64,000 nt of DNA. It comes from Kamptonema formosum PCC 6407 (GTDB taxonomy: Bacteria > Cyanobacteriota > Cyanobacteriia > Cyanobacteriales > Microcoleaceae). The first letter of the stretch is position 1, and the number at the start of each line of letters is the position of its first letter. The stretch lies in contig NZ_KB235898.1 in the NCBI RefSeq assembly GCF_000332155.1, positions 614,692-678,691 of the forward strand, in the 5' to 3' direction. The notes under the pieces were generated by a model, which did not search any database, had not been told where the DNA came from, and saw only the letters and a program-made list of their open reading frames with translations. Position numbers and translations under genes: made by a program. Shown here piece by piece: positions 29,281 through 36,644 of the stretch.

Positions 29281-29646
29281 TTAAGTTTTATTAATTCCTA
29301 CGAGAGAATACAGGAGGTCTTGTTCTTCGATCATGGCTTTGCGAATCCGTACTAGCATATAGGAAGCTGTATTTTTGTTGACTTCTATCTCCTGGGCTAA
29401 TTTGCGAACGCTGATATTTCCTGTTGTCAAGACAAGTTGAATAGCTTGATACCACTTTTGGAGATCGATGTGAGTTTTATGAAATAGGGTGCCAACGGTA
29501 ACGCTGTAGGAAGTAAAGCAAGAATTACAGTGGTATCGAAGTTCTTTTTTAATGGGGGTAGAATTGGTGGAACCGCAGTAGGGACATTGCGGTTTACCGC
29601 CCCAGCGAATTTCTTCGAGATCGGAACATCGTTTTATTTCTGGCAT
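29281..29646 (-). CDS. IS1595-type transposase N-terminal zinc-ribbon/HTH protein, stand-alone
   Basis: 121 residues. A zinc ribbon (CPYCGSTN ... YHCNSCFTSYSVTVGTLFH) is followed by helices with an HTH (HIDLQKWYQAIQLVLTTGNI, SVRKLAQEIEVNKNTASYML). This is the N-terminal part of IS1595-family transposases, but the DDE catalytic half that would follow is absent and no remnant is visible downstream. It is therefore either a truncated transposase or a domesticated DNA-binding protein. A 14-bp hairpin lies just upstream. Confidence 0.75.
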   Translation of the reverse strand: MPEIKRCSDLEEIRWGGKPQCPYCGSTNSTPIKKELRYHCNSCFTSYSVTVGTLFHKTHIDLQKWYQAIQLVLTTGNISVRKLAQEIEVNKNTASYMLVRIRKAMIEEQDLLYSLVGINKT

Positions 29647-29691
29647 AAAAAATTTAGCCGTCTCGCTGAAGTCGGGAAAATAAGTTAATCC

Positions 29692-29736
29692 GATTTTGGA
29701 TGCAAAAATCCGTGATTTTGAATTGCATCCAAAATC
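29692..29736. repeat. Perfect 14-bp inverted repeat upstream of zinc-ribbon gene
   Basis: GATTTTGGATGCAA (29692-29705) pairs with TTGCATCCAAAATC (29723-29736) over 17 bases, 46 bases from the start of the zinc-ribbon gene. It could be an operator or a remnant transposon end. Confidence 0.6.
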
Positions 29737-30154
29737 TCAAATTTGTGAAGAGTAGTTTTTACTCTTGCTAATAGTTTGGGTGTTTAAATGCAGACAGATC
29801 GAAGTGCGATCGCTTTGCACGGCAGTTCTACTGAACTAAACTACATTCAACACTTATGGCATCAAGGTTGTCCGGGTTCGAGTGTCGAGGGCGGCACTGC
29901 GATCGCGCGTTTTTATGAATCAACCTCCAAATTGATTTTGTGTGTGGGGTGTTGCCCTACTTTGAGACATACAAATAGCATAATATGTTATTTGTATGTT
30001 TAAATAACGTACAACCATTTTTCTGCTGTGTCAATAACAGAGGTGAACCATTTTGTTAAAACAGGTCGAGAAAAGCGGGTGAGTTACCTGGGGGGAAATA
30101 CCCCTCATCTAAAGTGCGATCGCCTATGGCTACTGATAGCAACCGCTTTTGTCA

Positions 30155-30345
30155 GTTAGGGGCTAGAGACTAGGGCTTTCTTGCTAGGGAAAGAGAAGAA
30201 AATAGAAGAAAAGTAAAAGTTATAGCAATTAAAAAAGTCCACTAATGCTAGCGGTTGCTATAACTAAAATCCTTCTTCCTTCTCTCCTAGATCGCTAAAA
30301 TCCTTCTTCCTTCTCTCCTAGATAACTAAATCCTTCTCCTTCGGC
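30155..30345. repeat. Mixed repeat region (GCGGTTGCTATA module and CTTCTTCCTTCTCTCCTAG units)
   Basis: TAGCAACCGC at about 30139 and GCGGTTGCTATAAC at about 30252 bracket CTAGGGG-type heptamers. Two copies of ATCCTTCTTCCTTCTCTCC follow, related to the dispersed 90-bp repeat at 15798. The whole of 29647-30453 has no convincing gene. Confidence 0.7.
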
Positions 30346-30453
30346 TATAACTCGCGCAGTACATCGCCGCAAATTAGGATAATGGTGATGAGACTCTGTA
30401 CTCCAACTCCGGCGTGCAGACTTAAACCATACTCATTTAGGAGTGTCGGCAAA

Positions 30454-31521
30454 GTGATATCACAAGAAAAAAAGCAAAGATTTTCCGAACTCCTGAAGTA
30501 CATTCGCGGTAACGACGGTGTTAAGAAGTTCGCGGTTCGCTTAGAGATCAAATTGCCAACTTACAGTGCTTGGGAAACAGCTAGAGCTTTTCCCAGCGAT
30601 GAAATGTGGGAATTTCTTCTCCCTAAATTGTCGGAGTTGTCTGGTTTCACTCCTGAATTAATAGAGCGCTATTTGCGTGGAGATTATGAACTAACAGATT
30701 TAATTGAAGGAACTGCCCTAGAGGGTTTATTGCCGAGATCCAGAGCTGTAATTACGTTCCCCAAATTCCGAGCCTGGTTGCAGGAGCTTACCTTAACTGA
30801 ACTAATTCAGGTTTTGAAAGATACTGGTGAACAAGCAGGGGATTTGGTGTCGCGGCTGCCCAAAAGCGGACTGTCTGCAAACTTGCCTGAGCAAAATAGG
30901 GGAGGAATATCTGGTAGGAAGCAACAAGAAACAACACTGATGCCTTTTGACGTTAATCAGCTCAATCTTAGGGGGGGTAGTGCCAAGGATTTGCAAAGGT
31001 TTCAAGTAAACCCGATCGATCGGGAAACTGTAGCCAAAATTATTTTTGAACTTGCCGAAAATTTGCCGTTGGAAAAATTGGTGCAGGTGGATAATCGGCT
31101 CCGTGACCTGATATTTTTCAAACTTCAGGAGCTAGGTTTACTTGAAATGAAAAAATATCAAAACAATCCTTTTTACCTTTTAATGGAACAATATAGAATT
31201 GAGCAGGGTTTAAGCTATGAACAATTTGAGGAGCGGCTGCTAAGGGAAGGAAGAGAAGCTGGCTTATATCCGAGCCGAATTTCTCCTATTGTCAGGGGCA
31301 AATTATTACCCGACGATCGAGAACTTTTGTGGATGGGGATTTTCATCAAAAAACCAGATGGAAGTCTTTACGAACACGAAGAACTGATTGCACTGCGGGA
31401 TGGGATTTCGTCATCAGCTTCCTCAGAGGAAATCGAACCTCATATTTCTCCTGAGAACCATACTCACCATTTAGGACATGGTGAGATCGATTGCGAGGTA
31501 AATGGAAAGCGTTTGGATTGA
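30454..31521 (+). CDS. HTH-type regulator with two XRE-like regions
   Basis: 355 residues from GTG 30454, preceded by TTTAGGAGTG; a longer frame upstream is rejected for lack of conserved sequence. Residues ~1-70 (KKQRFSELLKYIRGNDGVKK ... LEIKLPTYSAWE) look like an XRE helix-turn-helix, and residues ~255-320 (NPFYLLMEQYRIEQGLSYEQ) repeat a similar helical pattern. The middle is Leu/Glu-rich (ENLPLEKLVQVDNRLRDLIF). It is probably a cyanobacterial transcriptional regulator. The PAS gene starts 26 bases downstream, forming a two-gene regulatory unit. Confidence 0.65.
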   Translation: MISQEKKQRFSELLKYIRGNDGVKKFAVRLEIKLPTYSAWETARAFPSDEMWEFLLPKLSELSGFTPELIERYLRGDYELTDLIEGTALEGLLPRSRAVITFPKFRAWLQELTLTELIQVLKDTGEQAGDLVSRLPKSGLSANLPEQNRGGISGRKQQETTLMPFDVNQLNLRGGSAKDLQRFQVNPIDRETVAKIIFELAENLPLEKLVQVDNRLRDLIFFKLQELGLLEMKKYQNNPFYLLMEQYRIEQGLSYEQFEERLLREGREAGLYPSRISPIVRGKLLPDDRELLWMGIFIKKPDGSLYEHEELIALRDGISSSASSEEIEPHISPENHTHHLGHGEIDCEVNGKRLD

Positions 31522-31547
31522 AGTTAGATTAAATATCAGGGTGTTCT

Positions 31548-32324
31548 ATGCGGGAATATCAAAGTGACAACAGTGAGGAACTGCAACTAGAAAGAGAATT
31601 TCAGGCAACTTCTAATTATTTAGTAGGTTCTCTGCTCTGTAAATTTCTTCCTACTGCCAGCCATCAGGTCTTAGAAGGGGTGAATATCGAATTGATAACT
31701 AATACTAGAACTTTGCGCTTTGATTGTCCTTCGGCAATTGTAGCCGCCCGTATTTTCAAAATGTCTAAAGTGATTTCTTTAGCTATCTATGGGCTCAAGG
31801 AAACTATGAAACTGGGATTTATCCCCAAGTTGGAAATTGTATGTGCTGGACAGCAGTTCATACCCAAACTTAATGCTGAAAAGTTAGTGAAGGATTGTTT
31901 TATGACAAGTAGTCACAATCAGCCTATGTCAAATATTGCAACTTCCGAGCTAGATTTGGATTTGAACGATCTCTATCGACACCAGAATCCGATTTACATT
32001 ACCCAGATGTCTGACCAAAAGGTTTTGTTTGCAAATCGCGCGGCTTTGCTGTCTAATAACCGTTCTGCTGGAGAGGTTGTAGGTAAGGAAATTACAGCAC
32101 TTTGGGATGATGATATACTCAATGAGCTGATGCTTCGTCTAGAAAGGGATAGGCAACTTTGGCAATATAATTATCGCGGATATCGTTGGTCGCAAGAACC
32201 GGCTTCTCCTATTTGGCGGCGCGATCGCTATATGTTTGTAGCTAATTACAAATTAGTAGAATTCTTGGGTTCTGTTTGCCGATTTTGCACGATTACTTCC
32301 GCAGAAAAAATGGTTAATAATTAA
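31548..32324 (+). CDS. PAS domain-containing protein
   Basis: 258 residues. The C-terminal half (about 145-250) carries a PAS-like fold: NPIYITQMSDQKVLFANRAALL ... EVVGKEITALWDDDILNELM ... YRGYRWSQEPASPIWRRDRY. The N-terminal 115 residues (LCKFLPTASHQVLEGVNIEL ... FDCPSAIVAARIFKMSKV) are not recognised. No kinase or output domain is fused, so it probably passes a signal to the neighbouring HTH protein or to a kinase elsewhere. A strong hairpin follows directly after the stop. Confidence 0.7.
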   Translation: MREYQSDNSEELQLEREFQATSNYLVGSLLCKFLPTASHQVLEGVNIELITNTRTLRFDCPSAIVAARIFKMSKVISLAIYGLKETMKLGFIPKLEIVCAGQQFIPKLNAEKLVKDCFMTSSHNQPMSNIATSELDLDLNDLYRHQNPIYITQMSDQKVLFANRAALLSNNRSAGEVVGKEITALWDDDILNELMLRLERDRQLWQYNYRGYRWSQEPASPIWRRDRYMFVANYKLVEFLGSVCRFCTITSAEKMVNN

Positions 32325-32326
32325 TT

Positions 32327-32369
32327 GACTCAAAGGCAAAGATTATGATATAATCTTTGCCTTTGAGTC
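32327..32369. terminator. Perfect 19-bp hairpin between convergent genes
   Basis: GACTCAAAGGCAAAGATTA (32327-32345), loop TGATA, TAATCTTTGCCTTTGAGTC (32351-32369). It lies between the convergent PAS and murE genes. A-rich on one flank and T-poor on the other, it may stop transcription from both sides mainly through its very stable stem. Confidence 0.8.
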
Positions 32370-32375
32370 AAAATA

Positions 32376-33926
32376 TTATTTCATTCTTTCATTTAGGGCT
32401 AATCTCGCCTGTTCTCTGTCGTCGAAGTGGATTTTTTCAGTGCCCAGAATTTGATAATCTTCGTGACCTTTTCCTGCAATTAATACGCCATCTCCAGGTT
32501 TGGCTTCGAGAATAGCTGTGCGAATTGCTTGAGCGCGATCGCCAATAACTAGCGGCTTAACTTCAGGGGCTATTCCTGTTAAAACGTCTTGCAAAATTCG
32601 CTCTGGGTCTTCAGTGCGGGGATTGTCAGAGGTGACAACAGTTACATCTGCCAATTCTGCCACGATTTTACCCATTTTCGGGCGCTTGGTACGATCGCGA
32701 TCGCCACCGCATCCAAACACGCAAATCATCCGCCCCGGAATAAACGGCCGCGACGCTTTTAGCAAGTTTTCTAAGCTGTCGGGAGTATGGGCATAATCCA
32801 CAATCACGCTAATATCTTGAACGGGGCTAATTTGCACCTTTTCTACCCGCCCCGGTACTCCGGGAAATTCTGGTAAATTGAGTACAATTGCGCTCAATTC
32901 TAAACCTAAATGCAATCCCGCGCCAACAGCAGCCAGCAAATTTGATAAGTTATACTGACCTACCAATGGCAAGTAAAAATCAGCTTCACCTTTGGGAGTA
33001 TGCAGTATTCCTTTCACACCATTAGGCTCATATTTTAAGTCAGAAGCCCATAAATCTGCTTTACTATCGTTAGTGCTGTAACTCCAAACTTGCTCAGAAT
33101 TTAAGCTGTCAATAATCCGCCGCCCGTAGGCATCATCAGCGTTGACAATAGCGCGACCTTTGAGATAATTGGAACTAAACAAAAGCGCTTTAGCATTAAA
33201 GTAATCCTCCATGTCGCGGTGATAATCAAGGTGATCTTGAGTTAAATTCGTAAACACCGCAACCTCGAAGGGACAACCAAGCACTCGACTTTGTGCTAAA
33301 GCGTGAGAACTAACTTCCATAATCCCAAACTTAGAGCCAGCTTCTACTGCTGCTGCTAGCTGTTTTTGCAGTTCAACTGCAAAGGGAGTCGTGTGAATTG
33401 CTGTTTCTTGAAATCCCGGCCAACGGGTGTAAAGCGTGCCGAAAAGTGCAGTCGGTAACTCAGCTTTGCTAAGCAAAAATTCGATTAAATGAGTAGTCGT
33501 AGTTTTGCCGTTAGTACCCGTAACGCCAACAAGTTTGAGCTGATTTCCAGGGTAGCCATAAAAAGCAGTAGCGATGTGGGCGCAAGCTTGTGTCATATCA
33601 ACGACGGGGATAATACAAGGAACCTCCCCCTCGCTCCCCCGCTCCCCTGCTCCCCCGCTCCCCCGCTCCCCTGCTCCCCCGCTCCCCTGCTCAAGAGCTT
33701 TCTCTGCTGCTTGAGTGGAAACTAGGGCGGCGATCGCACCAGAAGCGATCGCACCTTGCCAAAAATCTCCTCCGTCTACCCGCGTCCCTGGCATTCCTAA
33801 AAATAAATCTCCCGGTTGACAAGCATGGGAATTAGTCGCCAAACCCTTTACCTGGGAGTCGAGGGCGGGGTGAGAGATAGAAAGGGAAATATTTGGAATT
33901 GTTGCTAATAATTCTTTAAGTTTCAT
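32376..33926 (-). CDS. murE: UDP-N-acetylmuramoyl-tripeptide synthetase MurE
   Basis: 516 residues. MurE adds meso-diaminopimelate to UDP-MurNAc-L-Ala-D-Glu in the cytoplasm. GVTGTNGKTTTTHL is the ATP-binding P-loop, EVSSHALAQSRV and FTNLTQDHLDYH carry catalytic residues, and TSDNPRTEDPERI is the meso-DAP recognition motif. An octanucleotide repeat array encodes a Gly/Ser/Glu/Arg-rich insert (GSGGAGERGSGGAGER) between residues ~85 and 105, in the N-terminal domain, where relatives have a short loop. The reading frame is kept, so the enzyme is probably functional. Confidence 0.95.
   Translation of the reverse strand: MKLKELLATIPNISLSISHPALDSQVKGLATNSHACQPGDLFLGMPGTRVDGGDFWQGAIASGAIAALVSTQAAEKALEQGSGGAGERGSGGAGERGSEGEVPCIIPVVDMTQACAHIATAFYGYPGNQLKLVGVTGTNGKTTTTHLIEFLLSKAELPTALFGTLYTRWPGFQETAIHTTPFAVELQKQLAAAVEAGSKFGIMEVSSHALAQSRVLGCPFEVAVFTNLTQDHLDYHRDMEDYFNAKALLFSSNYLKGRAIVNADDAYGRRIIDSLNSEQVWSYSTNDSKADLWASDLKYEPNGVKGILHTPKGEADFYLPLVGQYNLSNLLAAVGAGLHLGLELSAIVLNLPEFPGVPGRVEKVQISPVQDISVIVDYAHTPDSLENLLKASRPFIPGRMICVFGCGGDRDRTKRPKMGKIVAELADVTVVTSDNPRTEDPERILQDVLTGIAPEVKPLVIGDRAQAIRTAILEAKPGDGVLIAGKGHEDYQILGTEKIHFDDREQARLALNERMK
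33633..33692. repeat. Octanucleotide tandem array (GCTCCCCC/T) within murE
   Basis: Seven and a half 8-base units GCTCCCCC or GCTCCCCT. Three units make 24 bases, so the array encodes an 8-residue peptide repeat on the minus strand and does not disrupt the murE frame. Confidence 0.95.
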
Positions 33927-33959
33927 AAGTCAAAAACTCCTCACATCTGGATGTTGCGT

Positions 33960-34265
33960 TTATTCTGCATCGGGAATCTGTAAATATTTCTGTAACATTT
34001 GTTCCAATTGCGCGACACTGCAACGGGGGGAAAGCCGGGGTAACAGTTGTTCTGGGCTAGATGCAGCGTCGCCTGTGGAATGTGTATGCGAAGGCTGAAC
34101 TTTAAACAGGAGTGGGACTTCGTACTGGTAAGCTTGAAACCAATCTTCGCGCGTAGTGATATCCCGAATTTCTAGTTCAAATTTCAGATTTTTAATCTGT
34201 TCTAGTTTTTCTTGCAACCCTTCGCATAAATGGCAACCAGGTTTGTTGTACAAAATTAATCGCAT
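33960..34265 (-). CDS. Glutaredoxin-like thioredoxin-fold protein (DUF836)
   Basis: 101 residues. The start MRLILYNKPGCHLCEGLQEKL has the CxxC redox pair (CHLC) of glutaredoxin-like DUF836 proteins; the later YEVPLLFKV carries the cis-proline (VP). A low-complexity tail (HTHSTGDAASSPEQ) precedes the final helix. It probably acts as a small cytoplasmic thiol-disulfide exchange protein. It lies 33 bases upstream of murE in the same direction. Confidence 0.85.
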   Translation of the reverse strand: MRLILYNKPGCHLCEGLQEKLEQIKNLKFELEIRDITTREDWFQAYQYEVPLLFKVQPSHTHSTGDAASSPEQLLPRLSPRCSVAQLEQMLQKYLQIPDAE

Positions 34266-34326
34266 AAGAAGGAAGGAGAAAGGATTGAGTTATACCAAAT
34301 CAAGCTTAAATACCCCTTTATTGTTT

Positions 34327-34344
34327 AGTCCGCGTAGGCGGACT
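34327..34344. repeat. Small palindrome AGTCCGC-GTAG-GCGGACT
   Basis: A 7-bp perfect palindrome followed by TCGTTTTTGTAGTAGCGATTT, a small dispersed element often seen in Oscillatoriales. It lies between the glutaredoxin-like gene and the TPR gene. Confidence 0.65.
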
Positions 34345-34395
34345 TCGTTTTTGTAGTAGCGATTTCAATCGCCAAACGATCGATGGGATATCAAA

Positions 34396-35481
34396 CTAAC
34401 GTTGAAGCTGTTTAAGTATTTCTTGGACTCGTTTGTAATCAAACATTTTCTCTTGTTCCTTGTAGAGTTTTGCGGCTTGTTTCAAATCAGCGATCGCTCC
34501 CGATTTGTCTTCTAGAATAGAACGAGCAAGGGCTCTGTCTTCATAGCCCCCAGCATACTCAGAATTGAGTTCTAGGGCGCGATCGCAATCCTCAATGGCT
34601 TTTGTGTCTCCCAGCCCAGCGCGAGTATAGCACCGACTGGCGTAGGCATAAGCATTTTCAGGATCGAGACGAATTGACTCGTTGCAATCTGCGATCGCTC
34701 CTTGGTAATCTCCCAGTCCACGAGCCCGAGTGTAGCATCGATTGTTGTAAGCCATAGAATTGTTCGGATCGAGCTTAAGCAACTGGTTGTAATCCTCAAT
34801 TGCTCCCTGATAATCTTTGATGGTGTCGCGAATCAGGCCTCGGTTCAAGTAAACGCTAGAATTGTTCGGATCGAGCTTAATTACCTGACTATAATCCTCA
34901 ATTGCTGCCTGATATTCTCCCAATTGAGAGTAGAGATCCCCCCGAAATCCATAGACTAGGATATTATTGGGATCGAGTTTGAGCACCTGATTGTAATCCT
35001 CAATCGTTCCTTGATAATCTTTGAGTATGTAGCGGATTGTACCCCGCAAGAAATAAGCATAGGCATCAGTTGGGTCGAGCCTAATTACTTCGTTTAAATC
35101 CTTAAGGGCACCTTGAAAGTCTTCGTTAGATAACTTCTCAACTGCCTGTCTTCGGTAGTCATTAACATCTAGCAATTCTATATCTTTGCGTGCGGCTTGC
35201 TGAAATTCTCCCGCGAGTTGACGATTTGGTAACAGAGGTGCGATCGCTAATTTACTATCAGCATTAGCTGGAACTGGGAGTGTCAGAGGAGCAAGCAGAG
35301 CAATTGTTATCAGTAGTGGTTTGAGCAAATATACTCGTAGAGGCGAAGCCTGCGGACAGAAAGTCCTTGGGTAGCAACCATAAATTATCTCCCCGAAGGC
35401 TGTGCCCCGATCGCATGGGGATATTTCCTGCTCTCGGCTGCTGCGCGATCGCGAATTAACGGCTAGAATTTTTACTTTCAT
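34396..35481 (-). CDS. Secreted tetratricopeptide repeat (TPR) protein
   Basis: 361 residues. From about residue 115 on there are six or more TPR units (EDFQGALKDLNEVIRLDPTD, KDYQGTIEDYNQVLKLDPNN and similar) that form a protein-binding solenoid. A hydrophobic segment YLLKPLLITIALLAPLTLPV ending in ANADS (about residues 51-75) is a signal peptide, but it is preceded by 50 residues of odd composition, including REQEISPCDRGTAFG, that look translated from repeat DNA (AGGCGAAGCCTGCGGACAG type). The true start may be a TTG near the signal peptide, or the 5' end may have been rebuilt by a repeat insertion. Confidence 0.75.
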   Translation of the reverse strand: MKVKILAVNSRSRSSREQEISPCDRGTAFGEIIYGCYPRTFCPQASPLRVYLLKPLLITIALLAPLTLPVPANADSKLAIAPLLPNRQLAGEFQQAARKDIELLDVNDYRRQAVEKLSNEDFQGALKDLNEVIRLDPTDAYAYFLRGTIRYILKDYQGTIEDYNQVLKLDPNNILVYGFRGDLYSQLGEYQAAIEDYSQVIKLDPNNSSVYLNRGLIRDTIKDYQGAIEDYNQLLKLDPNNSMAYNNRCYTRARGLGDYQGAIADCNESIRLDPENAYAYASRCYTRAGLGDTKAIEDCDRALELNSEYAGGYEDRALARSILEDKSGAIADLKQAAKLYKEQEKMFDYKRVQEILKQLQR

Positions 35482-35573
35482 CTTTTTATTCGCCTTTTAA
35501 CCGCACTTACTACTAAACCAACGGGTCGCAGTTCCGATATTGTAGAAATACAGACTGATTAAATTTCAACATA

Positions 35574-36305
35574 ATGACTCAATCTACAGCATCTCCAATC
35601 TCAGTTGCCAACATTGACCTAGACGAACTGAACCAAAAGTTTAACTTAGCCCATCCCAGAGAAATTCTGGCTTGGTGTGTTGAGAATATCCCCACAGGAT
35701 TAGTGCAAACTAGCGCCTTCAATGTCGATGACATGGTAATCACGGATATTCTCTACCGCGAACTTAAGCCACAAGTTCCAGTACCGGTCATGTTTTTAGA
35801 GACTTTGCATCACTTTCCCCAAACTTTGGAGTTAGTCGCAAAGGCCAAAGCACTCTACAACCTGAATCTCCAAATTTACCAGAATCTAGATGTGGACTCC
35901 CGCGAAGCTTTTGCTGCTAAATATGGCGAAGCTCTTTGGGACAGCGATATTGCACAATTCCACCATCTCACTAAAATTGAACCTCTGCAACGGGGTCTCA
36001 ATGAATTGAATACTGTCGCCTGGATTACCGGCCGCAGGCGGGATCAGGCTGTTACTCGTGCGGATATGCCTGTGTTTGAAGTTGACTCCCTAAATCGCCT
36101 CAAAGTTAATCCTATAGCCTCTTGGACGCGCAAGGAAACTTGGGCTTATGTGATGGAACATGGGGTAATTTATAATCCTTTGCACGACCAAGGCTATCTC
36201 AGCATTGGCGATGAACCGATTACAACGCCTGTAGCAGAAGGCGAAGATGAACGCGCTGGCCGCTGGCGTGGTACTGGCAAAACTGAATGCGGTATTCACA
36301 TTTAA
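35574..36305 (+). CDS. cysH: Phosphoadenylyl-sulfate reductase
   Basis: 243 residues. CysH reduces PAPS to sulfite using thioredoxin in assimilatory sulfate reduction. Visible parts are TSAFNVDDMVITDIL, FLETLHHFPQTLELVAKAK, AWITGRRRDQAVTRADMPVF, NPIASWTRKETWAYVMEH and the C-terminal GKTECGIHI with the single catalytic cysteine. The lack of a CC pair indicates a PAPS-type rather than an iron-sulfur APS-type enzyme. A strong hairpin terminator follows. Confidence 0.95.
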   Translation: MTQSTASPISVANIDLDELNQKFNLAHPREILAWCVENIPTGLVQTSAFNVDDMVITDILYRELKPQVPVPVMFLETLHHFPQTLELVAKAKALYNLNLQIYQNLDVDSREAFAAKYGEALWDSDIAQFHHLTKIEPLQRGLNELNTVAWITGRRRDQAVTRADMPVFEVDSLNRLKVNPIASWTRKETWAYVMEHGVIYNPLHDQGYLSIGDEPITTPVAEGEDERAGRWRGTGKTECGIHI

Positions 36306-36326
36306 CCTTTGATTAATCTTTGGTCA

Positions 36327-36364
36327 AAAGTCCTTTGCGATCGCGTCGAATCGCAAAGGACTTT
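36327..36364 (+). terminator. cysH terminator hairpin
   Basis: AAAGTCCTTTGCGAT (36327-36341), 8-base loop, ATCGCAAAGGACTTT (36350-36364): a perfect 15-bp stem 21 bases after the cysH stop, with T residues in the distal arm. Confidence 0.8.
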
Positions 36365-36369
36365 CCGCA

Positions 36370-36418
36370 ACAATAATGATGTTGGGTAGAATGAAGTGAA
36401 ACCCAACATCATTATTGT
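36370..36418. repeat. Perfect 18-bp inverted repeat (GTTGGGT element)
   Basis: ACAATAATGATGTTGGGT (36370-36387) pairs with ACCCAACATCATTATTGT (36401-36418) around AGAATGAAGTGAA. The centre and arms resemble a common cyanobacterial GTTGGGTTTCA repeat. Confidence 0.85.
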
Positions 36419-36454
36419 AAAAAGTTTGATATAAGTAGTCAGATATAATTAAAC

Positions 36455-36526
36455 GTAGGGTGGGCGATCGCCGCAAAAAGCCTATAACTCATAGCAGAAG
36501 ATAGTCTAGGCGATCGCCCACCTTAC
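36455..36526. repeat. GTAGGGTGGGCG palindrome with HIP1 cores
   Basis: GTAGGGTGGGCGATCGCC (36455-36472) pairs with GGCGATCGCCCACCTTAC (36509-36526). Same family as 4284-4356 and 46989-47060. With the preceding hairpins it fills the gap 36306-36644 before the ligase gene, apart from a GGCGGTTGCTATA module at about 36543. Confidence 0.85.
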
Positions 36527-36644
36527 AATTTATTAAACGCCTTGGCGGTTGCTATAGAATTTAACTTGACTAATGAATCAAGTATGGATATAGTGAGTTA
36601 AGTTCGCATCACATCTAGTAAGCTTAAGCTCAATTTATTAAACT

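Noticed and set aside
29788-30003. 71-codon frame on the plus strand
   Set aside because: No Shine-Dalgarno, a HIP1-rich start, odd Cys/His content and no recognisable pattern; the tRNA-like GGTTCGAG at about 29875 has no matching acceptor stem either.
30382-30453. Upstream extension of the HTH regulator
   Set aside because: The 24 extra residues show no regulator-like pattern, while GTG 30454 has TTTAGGAGTG ahead and precedes the conserved helix region.
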